Assembly (NCBI RefSeq): GCF_000330885.1
Contig: NC_020062.1
Span: forward strand, 690,374 to 754,373
DNA from: Rhizobium tropici CIAT 899
Lineage (GTDB): Bacteria; Pseudomonadota; Alphaproteobacteria; Rhizobiales; Rhizobiaceae
Reading direction: 5' to 3'
Length of the DNA stretch: 64,000 nt
The translations under genes were made by a program, and so were the position numbers. Shown piece by piece: positions 10,353-18,610 of this stretch. A model generated the notes under the pieces. It did no database searches, was not told where the DNA came from, and was given only the letters and a program-made list of their open reading frames with translations. Numbering within the stretch: the first letter of the stretch is position 1; every line of letters starts with the position of its first letter.

Positions 10353-11357
10353 TCAGTTGCCATTAAGATCGGCTGATTCCGGCAGGTAATAGTCGGTCCA
10401 GGCCTTGGGCATGGTCTTCAGCGTGCCGATTTTATGGAGATGGGTCGCGAACTTCATGGTTCCCTGCGGATCCATGCGGAACTCCATCATGTGCGGCTCG
10501 TTCAGGATCGCCACGAGATCTTCGACGCTCGTCTTGTCGCCGCTGACGGTCTTGTAGGCTTCCACGGCCGATTTCGGGTCCTTCTTGATGAGATCGATCG
10601 CTTCGGCCGTCGCTTCGCGCACGGCCTTGATGATGGTTGGATTGGCGGTTGCGAACTGCGTCGTGGTGAAAAAGGTGCCCTGGGTCAAATCGCCGCCGAT
10701 GATGTCGCGGGAATCGATGACCTTGTGAACGCCCGGCTGCTTCAGCTCGAGATATTGGAAGGGCGGGGCGGAGAAGTGGTTCTTGACCTCATGGGTCTGG
10801 TTGGCGAGCGCTGCCATCGCGTCGGGGTGACCGAGCTGCACCGTGTTGGTGTCGAACTTGTGCACCTGGTCGTCGCCATACATTTGCGCGGCGGCCATCT
10901 GCAGCAGGATGGCCTGCGTGGAGACGCCGACCGTCGGCACGGCGATCTTGTCGCCCGGCTGAATATCCTTCAGCGACTGGATGCGCGGATCGCGCGAAAC
11001 CATGATGACGGGTTGGGCCGAATTGGTGACGATGCCCTTGACCTTGCCTTTCGTGCGGTCCCAAAGCAGCAGCAGATTGCCGGTGCCGGTATTGACGATG
11101 TCGACATTGCCGGACAGCAGCGCATCGGTCTGTGCGCCGCCGCCACTGAAGGTGCGCCATTCGACCTTGACGCCCTGTAGGCCATCGGCCGCCGCATGCT
11201 TCTCGATCAGCTTCTGCGTCTCCATCACATGGCTGGCGAGATAAAGAATGCCCGGCTGCCGCGTGATCGAGATGTCGGTCTTTTCGGCAGCACCGGCCGA
11301 AAAGGTGCCGGCAATTACCACGCCGACCGCGGTCAGACAGCGAAGAAATCCTCTCAT
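10353..11357 (-). CDS. ABC transporter substrate-binding protein, NitT/TauT (NMT1/THI5-like)
   Basis: Periplasmic solute receptor, 334 aa, with a signal peptide cleaved near residue 23 (GTFSAGA, then AEKTDI). The NMT1/SsuA-like fold is suggested by GVKVEWRTFSGGGAQTDALL (substrate-lobe loop) and DIVNTGTGNLLLLWD. It is the first gene of the minus-strand uptake and catabolism unit (binding protein, ATPase, permease, dehydratase, RraA-like) and is divergent from a GntR gene. The ligand is unknown. Sulfonate, nitrate or pyrimidine binding is usual for the fold, whereas the operon context favours a carboxylate such as an aldonate. Confidence 0.87.
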   Translation of the reverse strand: MRGFLRCLTAVGVVIAGTFSAGAAEKTDISITRQPGILYLASHVMETQKLIEKHAAADGLQGVKVEWRTFSGGGAQTDALLSGNVDIVNTGTGNLLLLWDRTKGKVKGIVTNSAQPVIMVSRDPRIQSLKDIQPGDKIAVPTVGVSTQAILLQMAAAQMYGDDQVHKFDTNTVQLGHPDAMAALANQTHEVKNHFSAPPFQYLELKQPGVHKVIDSRDIIGGDLTQGTFFTTTQFATANPTIIKAVREATAEAIDLIKKDPKSAVEAYKTVSGDKTSVEDLVAILNEPHMMEFRMDPQGTMKFATHLHKIGTLKTMPKAWTDYYLPESADLNGN

Positions 11358-11413
11358 TTGCTCCTCCCAATTGATCCAACCTTTGAGAAAGAGGTTGGTG
11401 TCGGCTCACTAAA

Positions 11414-11431
11414 GCACTAATGTATCAGTGC
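11414..11431. promoter_or_regulatory. Candidate GntR operator in the divergent promoter
   Basis: GCACTAATGTATCAGTGC carries 5-base inverted arms (GCACT/AGTGC) around an 8-base centre, with further partial symmetry. It lies between the binding-protein gene and the divergent GntR gene, the expected place for the regulator to act on both. The next bases repeat a GCATCAAG half-like sequence. Confidence 0.4.
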
Positions 11432-11486
11432 ATCAAGCCCCGAACTGTGTTTAATGAGCAAATGCTCTTGATCAGAAAGGCCGCCA

Positions 11487-12179
11487 GTGAAGCTCAACCC
11501 GAAAGAATTTGCCCTCGACCGCTCCCGCCAAGTCGGGCCGCAGATCTTGGAAATCCTGCGATCGCGCATTCTTTCGATGAGCCTGCCGCCAACGACGGTC
11601 TTGTCGCGCATCTCGCTGCAAAGCGAATTCAATGTCAGCCAGACCCCCGTGCGCGACGCTCTGATCCGGCTCGAGGAGGAGGGGTTGGTCGAGGTCTATC
11701 CGCAATATGCGACCGTCGTTTCGAGGATCGATATCCGCAACGCTATCGAGGCGCATTTCCTGCGACTATCGATCGAGCTTGAAGCCGTTCGACGGCTGAC
11801 GCTGGATTCACCCGGTGAAACGGCAGCGTCTCTGGAGACCGTTCTGGTGCGTCAGAAGCATGTCATGTCGCCTGAGACCTACGATCTTTTCGATTCTCTC
11901 GATAAGGATTTTCATCGAGTGCTTTACGAGAGAGCAGATATCCTCGGCCTCTGGTCGACCGTCCGGCGCCAGGGGGTGCACATCGACCGACTGCGCATGC
12001 TGAACCTGCCGATGCCTGGCAAGCTGGAGCAGATCATCGTCGATCATCAGTCGGTTGTCGACGCTGTCCGTTCCGCCGATGCGGAGACCGCCGTCGCCGC
12101 CCTGCGCAAGCATCTCTCCGGCACCCTGTCGATCATCGATCTCATCTGCGAACAATATCCGGACTATGTGAGCCGCTAG
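11487..12179 (+). CDS. GntR-family (FadR/FCD subfamily) transcriptional regulator
   Basis: 230-residue regulator with an N-terminal winged helix (about residues 17-80; LQSEFNVSQTPVRDALIRLE is the recognition region, a standard GntR signature) and an all-helical FCD ligand-binding domain (about residues 90-220; the metal-ligand-like residues D..H in DKDFHRVLYE and H in VDHQSVVDAV and LRKHLSGTL). It is divergent from the NitT/TauT-type ABC operon and probably represses it until an organic acid is present. The ligand is unknown. The gene is followed by a gap of about 100 bases and the NAD regulator gene. Confidence 0.88.
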   Translation: MKLNPKEFALDRSRQVGPQILEILRSRILSMSLPPTTVLSRISLQSEFNVSQTPVRDALIRLEEEGLVEVYPQYATVVSRIDIRNAIEAHFLRLSIELEAVRRLTLDSPGETAASLETVLVRQKHVMSPETYDLFDSLDKDFHRVLYERADILGLWSTVRRQGVHIDRLRMLNLPMPGKLEQIIVDHQSVVDAVRSADAETAVAALRKHLSGTLSIIDLICEQYPDYVSR

Positions 12180-12287
12180 CCTATTGGCTTTCGCACCGAC
12201 GTGAGATGTGGAGCGTGCCAGCACCCGCATTGGCTTGCGCCTCGCTTCATGCGACAAAGTCATAGGGAAACAAATCATGGAGTTCGC

Positions 12288-13190
12288 TTGACCATCGGGC
12301 TTGCGCATGCGGAGCTGATCGCGGTTCTGACGGCCGTTACAGGCAGTGATCCCAGGGTAATGACGGTGCGGTCGGGCGATGCCTTGCCGTCCGGTCCGTT
12401 CGAGCTTGGTCATCGCACGCTGCAAAGCGGGTTACGCGAATGGGTTCAGGATCAGACCGCCCATCCCGTCGGCTATCTGGAGCAGCTCTATACCTTTGCC
12501 GATCGCGATCGAAACAATGACATTCTCGGCGGTCGCACGATTTCGATCAGCTATCTCGGGCTCGTGCGCGAACAGGCTGCCCCCGGCGGCGGCATGCCGG
12601 GCTGGCACGGCTGGTACGAATATCTCCCCTGGGAGGATCATCGAGATGGCCGGCCGCCGATTCTCGAGGATATCACCGCTCGGCTCACATCCTGGATCGA
12701 GGAGGATGCGATGCGCAGCGGCCAGCGCCGCCGGCGCGCCGATTTCGACTTCGGGCTGAATGGTGCCGTATGGAACGAGGATCTCGTCCTGCAGCGCTAT
12801 GAATTGCTCTACGAGGCGCGTCTCGTCGCCGAGGCGGGTTGCGATCTCAAGCATAATTTCGGCCGATCGATGTTTGCCGATCATCGCCGCATCCTTGCAA
12901 CCGGCATGGCGCGGCTTAGAGCCAAAATCAAATATCGGCCCGTCGTCTTCGAACTCATGCCGGAAAACTTCACGCTGCTGCAATTGCAGAAAACCGTCGA
13001 GGCGCTGGCCGGTCTGACGCTGCACAAGCAGAATTTCCGCCGGCTGATTGAGCAGCAGGAACTGGTCGAGGAAACCGGCGGCACCGAAAGCGAGACCGGC
13101 GGCCGTCCGGCCAAGCTTTTCCGCTTCCGCCGCGCAGTCCTCGAAGAACGCGAATTCGCTGGAACGAAATTACCGCTCTCCCGCAATTGA
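12288..13190 (+). CDS. nadQ: Nudix-related NAD biosynthesis regulator (NrtR/NadQ type)
   Basis: Transcription factor with an N-terminal Nudix-like domain (about residues 1-160) and a C-terminal winged helix (about residues 200-290; ENFTLLQLQKTVEAL and HKQNFRRLIEQQ are typical of the NrtR DNA-binding domain). The Nudix box G-x5-E-x7-REUxEE is not recognisable, so it probably senses a nucleotide without hydrolysing it. It lies directly upstream of nadABC and two palindromes, so control of NAD synthesis is a strong inference. The open frame runs back to 12201. I prefer TTG at 12288 because GGAG lies 5 bases upstream and the family-like TIGLAHAELIAVLT follows, but the start is uncertain. Confidence 0.82.
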   Translation: MTIGLAHAELIAVLTAVTGSDPRVMTVRSGDALPSGPFELGHRTLQSGLREWVQDQTAHPVGYLEQLYTFADRDRNNDILGGRTISISYLGLVREQAAPGGGMPGWHGWYEYLPWEDHRDGRPPILEDITARLTSWIEEDAMRSGQRRRRADFDFGLNGAVWNEDLVLQRYELLYEARLVAEAGCDLKHNFGRSMFADHRRILATGMARLRAKIKYRPVVFELMPENFTLLQLQKTVEALAGLTLHKQNFRRLIEQQELVEETGGTESETGGRPAKLFRFRRAVLEEREFAGTKLPLSRN

Positions 13191-13193
13191 CAT

Positions 13194-13210
13194 ATGCTCA
13201 TATTGAGAAT
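13194..13210. promoter_or_regulatory. NadQ-type operator, distal copy
   Basis: ATGCTCATATTGAGAAT reads as imperfect arms ATGCTCA/TGAGAAT around a 3-base centre. It matches the stronger copy at 13227-13245 and is centred 34 bases, about three helical turns, from it. It begins right after the regulator's stop codon, in the nadA promoter region. Confidence 0.6.
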
Positions 13211-13226
13211 ATCCGTTTGCTCACGA

Positions 13227-13245
13227 TATACTCAAGATGAGTATA
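13227..13245. promoter_or_regulatory. NadQ-type operator, proximal copy
   Basis: TATACTCAAGATGAGTATA is a perfect palindrome apart from its 3-base centre. It lies 15 bases upstream of the nadA start and just before the AAGGAG ribosome binding site at 13248-13253, so bound repressor would block transcription of nadABC. The core ACTCA-N3-TGAGT resembles the palindrome predicted for the alphaproteobacterial NadQ regulon. Confidence 0.75.
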
Positions 13246-13259
13246 ATAAGGAGCCGGCC

Positions 13260-14231
13260 ATGAATCTTCCCATATCCGCATCCTCCCTCTACGATCGTGT
13301 CAGCCGCGTCATCCCGAAAGCCGAATGGCTGTCGTTCCAGGATGATGTCGAGGCGATCCTTGAATTGAAGCGACGGCACAATGCTGTCATTCTCGCCCAC
13401 AACTATCAGACGCCGGAGATCTTCCATGGCGTTGCCGATATCGTCGGCGACAGTCTTGCGCTCGCCCGCAAGGCCGTCGAAGTGGACGCTGACATCATCG
13501 TCCTCGCTGGCGTGCATTTCATGGCAGAGACCGCCAAGTTGCTGAACCCAGAAAAAACGGTTCTGATCCCCGACATGGAGGCCGGTTGTTCCCTTGCGGA
13601 ATCGATCACGCCCGAGGATATTGCGCTGCTGCGCCAGGCCCATCCGGGTGTTCCGGTCGTGACCTATGTCAATACGTCGGCAGCGGTGAAGGCTGCCTCC
13701 GACATCTGCTGCACGTCGGGCAATGCCCGGCAGGTAGTGGAATCGCTTGGAGTGCCGAAGGTGCTGATGCTGCCGGACGAATATCTGGCCCGCAACGTCG
13801 CGCGCGAAACCAACGTCGAGCTCATTGCCTGGCATGGGCATTGCGAGGTTCATGAACTCTTCACCGCGGACGATATTCGCCAGCTACGTGAGAATTATCC
13901 CGGCGTAACGGTGCTTGCGCATCCGGAATGCCCGCCCGATGTCGTCGAGGCAGCGGACTTTGCCGGCTCGACGGCCGTCATGTCCGATTATGTCGGCAAG
14001 AAGCGCCCGTCGCGCGTCGTTCTTCTGACCGAATGTTCGATGAGCGACAATGTCGCCGTGCATCATCCGGACGTCGAGTTCATCCGCCCCTGCAATCTCT
14101 GCCCGCACATGAAACGCATCACGCTTGGCAATATCCGCAAGGCTTTGGAAGAGGGGCAGCATGAGGTGATGGTCGACCCGGCGATTGCGGCCGATGCCCG
14201 CCGGGCGGTTGAAAGGATGCTGGCGATATGA
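13260..14231 (+). CDS. nadA: Quinolinate synthase A
   Basis: Condenses iminoaspartate with dihydroxyacetone phosphate to quinolinate, using a [4Fe-4S] cluster; cytoplasmic, 323 aa. Three cysteines at family ligand positions are Cys110 ([11 protein letters not shown]), Cys195 (WHGHCEVHE) and Cys281 (CNLCPHMKR). [11 protein letters not shown] and [17 protein letters not shown] are further conserved blocks. The open frame extends to 13194, but ATG at 13260 has a good AAGGAG site and lies after both operators, so I use it. nadB begins inside its end with an ATGA overlap, so the genes are co-transcribed. Expression is likely repressed by the upstream Nudix-type regulator when NAD is sufficient. 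Confidence 0.95.
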   Translation: MNLPISASSLYDRVSRVIPKAEWLSFQDDVEAILELKRRHNAVILAHNYQTPEIFHGVADIVGDSLALARKAVEVDADIIVLAGVHFMAETAKLLNPEKTVLIPDMEAGCSLAESITPEDIALLRQAHPGVPVVTYVNTSAAVKAASDICCTSGNARQVVESLGVPKVLMLPDEYLARNVARETNVELIAWHGHCEVHELFTADDIRQLRENYPGVTVLAHPECPPDVVEAADFAGSTAVMSDYVGKKRPSRVVLLTECSMSDNVAVHHPDVEFIRPCNLCPHMKRITLGNIRKALEEGQHEVMVDPAIAADARRAVERMLAI

Positions 14232-15769
14232 GCGAGATCCTCGAAGAACTTGGTGGCCGCATCGTCGTTGTCGGCAGCGGCCTTGCCGGATTAATGACGG
14301 CGCTGACGCTGGCGCCCGAGCCGACCGTGATCGTCACCCGCGCCCTGATCGGTGCGGAGACATCGAGCGCCTGGGCTCAGGGCGGCATTGCGGCCAGCAT
14401 CGGCGAGGGCGATAGTGCCGCCCTGCATCTCGCGGATACGCTTGCCGCCGGTGACGGGCTCTGCGACGCGAAGGTGGCGGCAAGGATCGTCGCCGAAGCA
14501 CCTGCCGCCATCGCGGCACTGGAGTGCTTCGGTGTTGAGTTCGACCGCAACGATGCCGGCGAATTGTCCCTCGGCCTCGAAGCTGCACATTCGTTTCGGC
14601 GTATCGTGCATTCCAAGGGTGATGGTTCGGGGGCCGCCATCGTCCGCGCGCTTGCCGAGGCGGTTGCCCGCACGCAGTCGATCACGGTACTCGAGGGCTA
14701 TCAGGCACAGCGGCTGTTGCTGGACGGCGATCGTATCGCCGGCCTTCTGTGCCTCACCGACAAGGGCAGCGTCGTTCTACAGTCATCGCGCATGGTTCTC
14801 GCTACGGGCGGTATCGGCGGGCTGTTCGATGCCACGACCAACCCGGTCGGCAACTTCGGGCAAGGCATTGCGCTTGCGGCAAGAGCCGGCGCGCGGCTTG
14901 CCGATATGGAGTTCGTGCAATTTCATCCGACGGCGCTCGACAGCCGCAGGCGCCCGTTGGCGCTTGTCAGCGAAGCCGTCCGTGGGGAGGGCGCGCTTCT
15001 CGTCAATGAAAGCGGTGAGCGCTTCATGGCCGACGTCGAAGGTGCCGAGCTTGCGCCGCGCGATGTCGTCGCGCGCGCCATCAGCGCGCAGATCGCCCGA
15101 GGCGGCCGGGTCTTTCTCGATGCGCGAGCTGCGCTCGGCAATCGCTTTGGCAGCCGCTTTCCGGTGATCGAAGCCCTTTGCAACGAGGCAGGCGTCGATC
15201 CGGCGAGCGACCTCATTCCAGTACGTCCTGCCGTTCACTATCACATGGGCGGCGTTGCCACCGACGAGAACGGCCGCAGTTCCGTTCCTGGCCTTTGGGT
15301 CGTGGGCGAGGCGGCTTCCACCGGCCTGCATGGCGCCAATCGCCTTGCCAGCAATTCGTTGCTGGAGGCGGCTGTCATGGGCATGCGGGCGGCGCACGAT
15401 ATTGCAAGTAGCGATGTGAGCCCTGCAAGCTTGCCGAAACATTTCCCCGAGACTTTTGCGCCAGATCCGGCGCTCGTCCGGCCGATTGTGTCGCGGCATC
15501 TCGGCGTGCTACGCAATGGCGGCGCCATCCATGGCGCCATTGCTGCCCTCCTGCCGTTTTGTGAGAACGAAAGCACAGTAACCGACCCTGCGCTAGTGGC
15601 CTTGCTGATCGCCGTCTTCGCAAGTCTCCGGATGGAATCGCGCGGCGCCCATGCCCGCACTGATTTTCCGCTCAAGCTGCAGCGTGCGCAGCGCCGCATG
15701 ATGCATCTCACAGACGCGCTGGATATTGCCCGGTCTGTTACCCCCTATTCCATGGCAAGGAGTGCCTGA
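14228..15769 (+). CDS. nadB: L-aspartate oxidase
   Basis: FAD enzyme that oxidises L-aspartate to iminoaspartate, which NadA uses at once. It is 513 aa. The dinucleotide-binding motif [11 protein letters not shown] lies at about residues 15-25. The [12 protein letters not shown] segment and the [10 protein letters not shown] and [13 protein letters not shown] blocks are diagnostic for the fumarate reductase/aspartate oxidase family. The [13 protein letters not shown] motif near residue 375 is present. Its start overlaps nadA by four bases and its stop is one base from nadC, so the three genes form one unit. Confidence 0.95.
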   Translation: MSEILEELGGRIVVVGSGLAGLMTALTLAPEPTVIVTRALIGAETSSAWAQGGIAASIGEGDSAALHLADTLAAGDGLCDAKVAARIVAEAPAAIAALECFGVEFDRNDAGELSLGLEAAHSFRRIVHSKGDGSGAAIVRALAEAVARTQSITVLEGYQAQRLLLDGDRIAGLLCLTDKGSVVLQSSRMVLATGGIGGLFDATTNPVGNFGQGIALAARAGARLADMEFVQFHPTALDSRRRPLALVSEAVRGEGALLVNESGERFMADVEGAELAPRDVVARAISAQIARGGRVFLDARAALGNRFGSRFPVIEALCNEAGVDPASDLIPVRPAVHYHMGGVATDENGRSSVPGLWVVGEAASTGLHGANRLASNSLLEAAVMGMRAAHDIASSDVSPASLPKHFPETFAPDPALVRPIVSRHLGVLRNGGAIHGAIAALLPFCENESTVTDPALVALLIAVFASLRMESRGAHARTDFPLKLQRAQRRMMHLTDALDIARSVTPYSMARSA

Positions 15770-15770
15770 T

Positions 15771-16628
15771 ATGACACTTGCTCCCCTCCCGCGCCTGATC
15801 GTCGAGCCGCTGGTGCGCAATGCATTGGCCGAAGATCTCGGCCTTGCCGGCGATGTCACAGCCACGGCGGTCATCCCGGCGGAACATCGGTCCCGCGTTG
15901 CGATGGTCACCCGACAGCCGGGCGTGGTCGCGGGCCTCGATGCCTCCGAGTTGGCCTTCCAGCTGGTCGATCCTGCCATCGCCATGACCCGTCACGTCCC
16001 CGACGGTACGAAGGTAGAAGCAGGCGATGTCATCGCGACAATCGAGGGACCGTCTCGCGGCCTGCTGACGGCGGAACGCACCGCACTCAATTTTCTCGGC
16101 CATCTCTCCGGTATCGCCTCCGTGACCGCCAGCATCGTCGAGGCGATCGCCGGCACGAAGGCCTCGATCGTCTGCACGCGCAAGACGACACCCGGCCTCC
16201 GAGCCTTGGAAAAATACGCCGTGCGCGCCGGCGGCGGCATAAACCATCGCTTCGCGCTCTATGACGCGGTGTTGATCAAGGACAATCACGTCGCAATTGC
16301 CGGGGGCATCACTGAAGCCATCCGCCGAGCCAAGGCGGGGGTGGGTCACATGGTCAAGATCGAAGTCGAGGTGGATACGCTGGCGCAGCTTCGCGAAGCG
16401 ATGCAAGAAGGCGTCGATGCCGTGCTGCTCGACAATATGACACCGGATCAGCTGCGCGAGGCGGTCGATATCGTCGGCGGCGGGGCCATCACAGAAGCCT
16501 CCGGCCGCATCACGCCGGCAACAGCTGCCGCAATCGCCGCCTCCGGCGTCGATCTCATCTCAATCGGCTGGCTGACGCACAGCGCGCCGACGCTGGATAT
16601 CGGACTGGACTGGAGGGCGGCGGCTTAG
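15771..16628 (+). CDS. nadC: Nicotinate-nucleotide pyrophosphorylase (quinolinate phosphoribosyltransferase)
   Basis: Converts quinolinate and PRPP to nicotinate mononucleotide, the third step of de novo NAD synthesis (285 aa). Conserved active-site blocks are visible: CTRKTTPGLRALEKYAV (Arg/Lys substrate contacts), GGGINHRFALYDAVLIKDNH, VEVEVDTL-like IEVEVDTLAQL and DAVLLDNMTPDQL. ATG at 15771 follows AAGGAG by 8 bases. An alternative start inside nadB at 15726 is not supported. Its stop codon lies inside a hairpin that probably ends the nad transcript. Confidence 0.95.
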   Translation: MTLAPLPRLIVEPLVRNALAEDLGLAGDVTATAVIPAEHRSRVAMVTRQPGVVAGLDASELAFQLVDPAIAMTRHVPDGTKVEAGDVIATIEGPSRGLLTAERTALNFLGHLSGIASVTASIVEAIAGTKASIVCTRKTTPGLRALEKYAVRAGGGINHRFALYDAVLIKDNHVAIAGGITEAIRRAKAGVGHMVKIEVEVDTLAQLREAMQEGVDAVLLDNMTPDQLREAVDIVGGGAITEASGRITPATAAAIAASGVDLISIGWLTHSAPTLDIGLDWRAAA

Positions 16629-16635
16629 AGCCGCC
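16619..16635. terminator. Stem-loop over the nadC stop codon
   Basis: GGCGGCT-TAG-AGCCGCC forms a 7-base-pair stem whose loop is the nadC stop codon. No T-run follows. It lies between convergent transcripts (nadC and the SDR gene) and may end or protect the nad mRNA. Confidence 0.45.
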
Positions 16636-16644
16636 GATCCCGGG

Positions 16645-17421
16645 TCAAACGACCACCGGCACTTGTGCGCCATCCATGCTGATCACGACGCCAGTGACGT
16701 AGCCGGCTTTGGCCGAACTCAGAAAAGCGACGACATTGGCGATGTCGGAAGGATCGGCCATGCGGCCGATCGGGATGCGCTTCAATGCGTCGGCAAGCGC
16801 CTCTTTCTCGGTCGAACCGGAAGCCTTCGCTGCCGCCTTGAGGCCTTCGGCGACGCGATCCGTTTCGGTGAGGCCGGGATTGAGGCCGACGACGCGCACG
16901 CCTTTGCCGGCATAGGCACTGGCAAGCCCGACGCTTGCGAGCATCAGCGCGGCATTGGCCGATCCGCCGGCCAGATGGACCGGCGAGGCGATCTTGCCGC
17001 CATTACCGATGATATTGATGACGGCACCTGAGCCGCGCATGCCCATGCGCTTGATGACGGGATCGATCACATTGATGTAGGAAAAGTATTTCGCATCCAT
17101 CGCAGCCCGCCAGATGGCAGGGGTCAACTCATCCGCCGGCGTGCGGGCCGCGGCACCCGCGCTGTTGACGAGGATATCGATCGGGCCGATGTCGGCCTCC
17201 ACCTTATCCACCACGGCAAGCGCCTGCTCATCGGAGATCAGATCGGCGGCATAGCCATGCGCGCCGGGAAGCCTGGAGAGGGCGGCATCGATATTGGATT
17301 GCGAGCGCGAGCAGATCGCGACCCTCGCTCCCTCCTGCAGGAAGAGTTCGGCACAGGCATAGCCAATGCCCTTCGAGCCGCCGGTGATCAGAACGACTTT
17401 ATCCTTGAGGCCGAGGTCCAT
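16645..17421 (-). CDS. SDR-family protein lacking the YxxxK catalytic motif
   Basis: 258-residue Rossmann protein of the short-chain dehydrogenase/reductase family. The cofactor loop TGGSKGIG (residues about 14-21) and NSAG (about 85-88) are intact, and the end VTGVVISMDGAQ is normal. Where the catalytic Tyr-x3-Lys should be, the sequence is LAGGSANAALM, so both Tyr and Lys are absent (Gly and Asn). The upstream Ser is also missing (NIIGNGGK). I recall similar GGxANAAL variants annotated as SDRs in Rhizobiales and Burkholderiales, with no activity known to me. It lies 101 bases downstream of the RpiR gene on the same strand. Confidence 0.85.
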   Translation of the reverse strand: MDLGLKDKVVLITGGSKGIGYACAELFLQEGARVAICSRSQSNIDAALSRLPGAHGYAADLISDEQALAVVDKVEADIGPIDILVNSAGAAARTPADELTPAIWRAAMDAKYFSYINVIDPVIKRMGMRGSGAVINIIGNGGKIASPVHLAGGSANAALMLASVGLASAYAGKGVRVVGLNPGLTETDRVAEGLKAAAKASGSTEKEALADALKRIPIGRMADPSDIANVVAFLSSAKAGYVTGVVISMDGAQVPVVV

Positions 17422-17522
17422 GGAATGTCTCCGGTATGATTTGCTTGGATCGCCAAGCTACGTCCCGAAATCACCACCGTACAGGGTCGCGGTCGTCACA
17501 GCTTGGTTACCGGAGCGCGATC

Positions 17523-18383
17523 TTACGAAAGACGCTTCGCCTTCAGCACGGAAACGGCTGTCTCGCTATTATGGACATAGTCGTTGGCATCGGGCTGACG
17601 CTGCACCAGCAGAATGAACAGCAGATCGGTCAGCATCAGCTGCGCGTCGCGGGCGGTGATTGCCGAGGAGCGGACGCGATCCTCGTCGCCGACGGTATGG
17701 AGGCAGATATCGGCGACGCGGGCGAGCGGATTGTCCTGCAGCCCGGTGACGGCAATGACGGTTGCCTGGCGCTGGCTAGCCAATTCCGCAATCCGCAGCG
17801 TCTCGATGCTGGCGCCGGAATAGGAAAGCGCAAAGAGCAGGTCGTCCGGCCCAAGCGTCGACGCGTTTGCCATCTGCACATGACTATCGCTGTCATGCAG
17901 CACATTGCGGCCGAGCTTCATCAGCTTGTAGGAAAAGTCGCGCGCAACCAGCGAAGAGGCGCCGACGCCAACCAGATGGATACGCCGCGCGTCATGAAGC
18001 GCCTCGAGCGCCTTTTCGATATCGGCTTCGTTGTTGACCGAGATGGTCTGCTGCATGGCCTGCATCTTGCTGCCGAGCAGCTTCTGCAGGATCGTGAGGT
18101 AGCCATCGCCCACTTCGATCGTGCCGTGGATCATGCCGGCCGGCGCCTGCCATTCCTGCGCTTTCGCCTCGCTGACGGCAAGTTTCAATTCCTGATAGCC
18201 GGCATAGCCGAGCTTCTGGCTGAACTTGACGACGCTCGACTGGCTGCGGCCGGTTTCGACCGCGAGCGCTGCTGAGGACAGGCGCAGCATCTGGTCGGGA
18301 TTATCGATGATGAACTGTCCGATCTGGCGATCGGCGGGAGCCATGGTTTCGAGTTGCGCGCTGATTTTCTTTAAGATCGACAT
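17523..18383 (-). CDS. murR: RpiR/MurR-family regulator with SIS domain
   Basis: 286 aa. The N-terminal HTH_6 domain covers about residues 1-78, with SQSSVVKFSQKLGYAGYQELK as the recognition region (given here as SSVVKFSQKLGYAGYQELK). The C-terminal SIS sugar-phosphate isomerase fold covers about residues 125-260 (IHLVGVGASSLVA and LLFALSYSGASIETL), as in E. coli MurR, which senses MurNAc-6-phosphate. It is divergent from murA and a BadF-type kinase gene, and a palindrome in the shared promoter recurs ahead of murQ. I infer that it controls the cell-wall recycling genes. The symbol is by context and fold, not by experiment. Confidence 0.78.
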   Translation of the reverse strand: MSILKKISAQLETMAPADRQIGQFIIDNPDQMLRLSSAALAVETGRSQSSVVKFSQKLGYAGYQELKLAVSEAKAQEWQAPAGMIHGTIEVGDGYLTILQKLLGSKMQAMQQTISVNNEADIEKALEALHDARRIHLVGVGASSLVARDFSYKLMKLGRNVLHDSDSHVQMANASTLGPDDLLFALSYSGASIETLRIAELASQRQATVIAVTGLQDNPLARVADICLHTVGDEDRVRSSAITARDAQLMLTDLLFILLVQRQPDANDYVHNSETAVSVLKAKRLS

Positions 18384-18497
18384 TTGTCCCTTCGAGCCAT
18401 AGAGGCCGCTTCACCCGCCGACACGAGCGCACCGAAAATAGCATCCGGTTCAAGCTCGGCAATCTCGCTTTCTGCAAGCGGACATTATCACAGCAAA

Positions 18498-18516
18498 TTG
18501 GAATAAAAAATTCCAA
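18498..18516. promoter_or_regulatory. Palindromic operator upstream of murA (MurR-like site)
   Basis: TTGGAATAAAAAATTCCAA has perfect 7-base arms around five A residues. The core GGAAT-N5-ATTCC recurs at 20794-20808 ahead of murQ. In both places a TTGAC -35 element begins 7-9 bases after the palindrome and another GGAAT lies in the promoter spacer (18533-18537 here). This shared design points to one regulator, most simply the divergent RpiR protein. Confidence 0.7.
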
Positions 18517-18522
18517 ATCTTG

Positions 18523-18550
18523 TTGACACTCTGGAATGGCCGATTAGTCT
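18523..18550 (+). promoter_or_regulatory. Candidate murA promoter
   Basis: TTGACA at 18523-18528 is a perfect -35 hexamer. A weak -10 (TAGTCT, 18545-18550) follows at 16 bases. The spacer carries a GGAAT half-site. A start site near 18557 would give a leader of about 55 bases before the murA ATG at 18611. Confidence 0.5.
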
Positions 18551-18610
18551 TTGGAAGAAATGCGTGAAGGACTCGCGGTGTCCTCACCTTTTCCTCGACG
18601 GATACTCATC

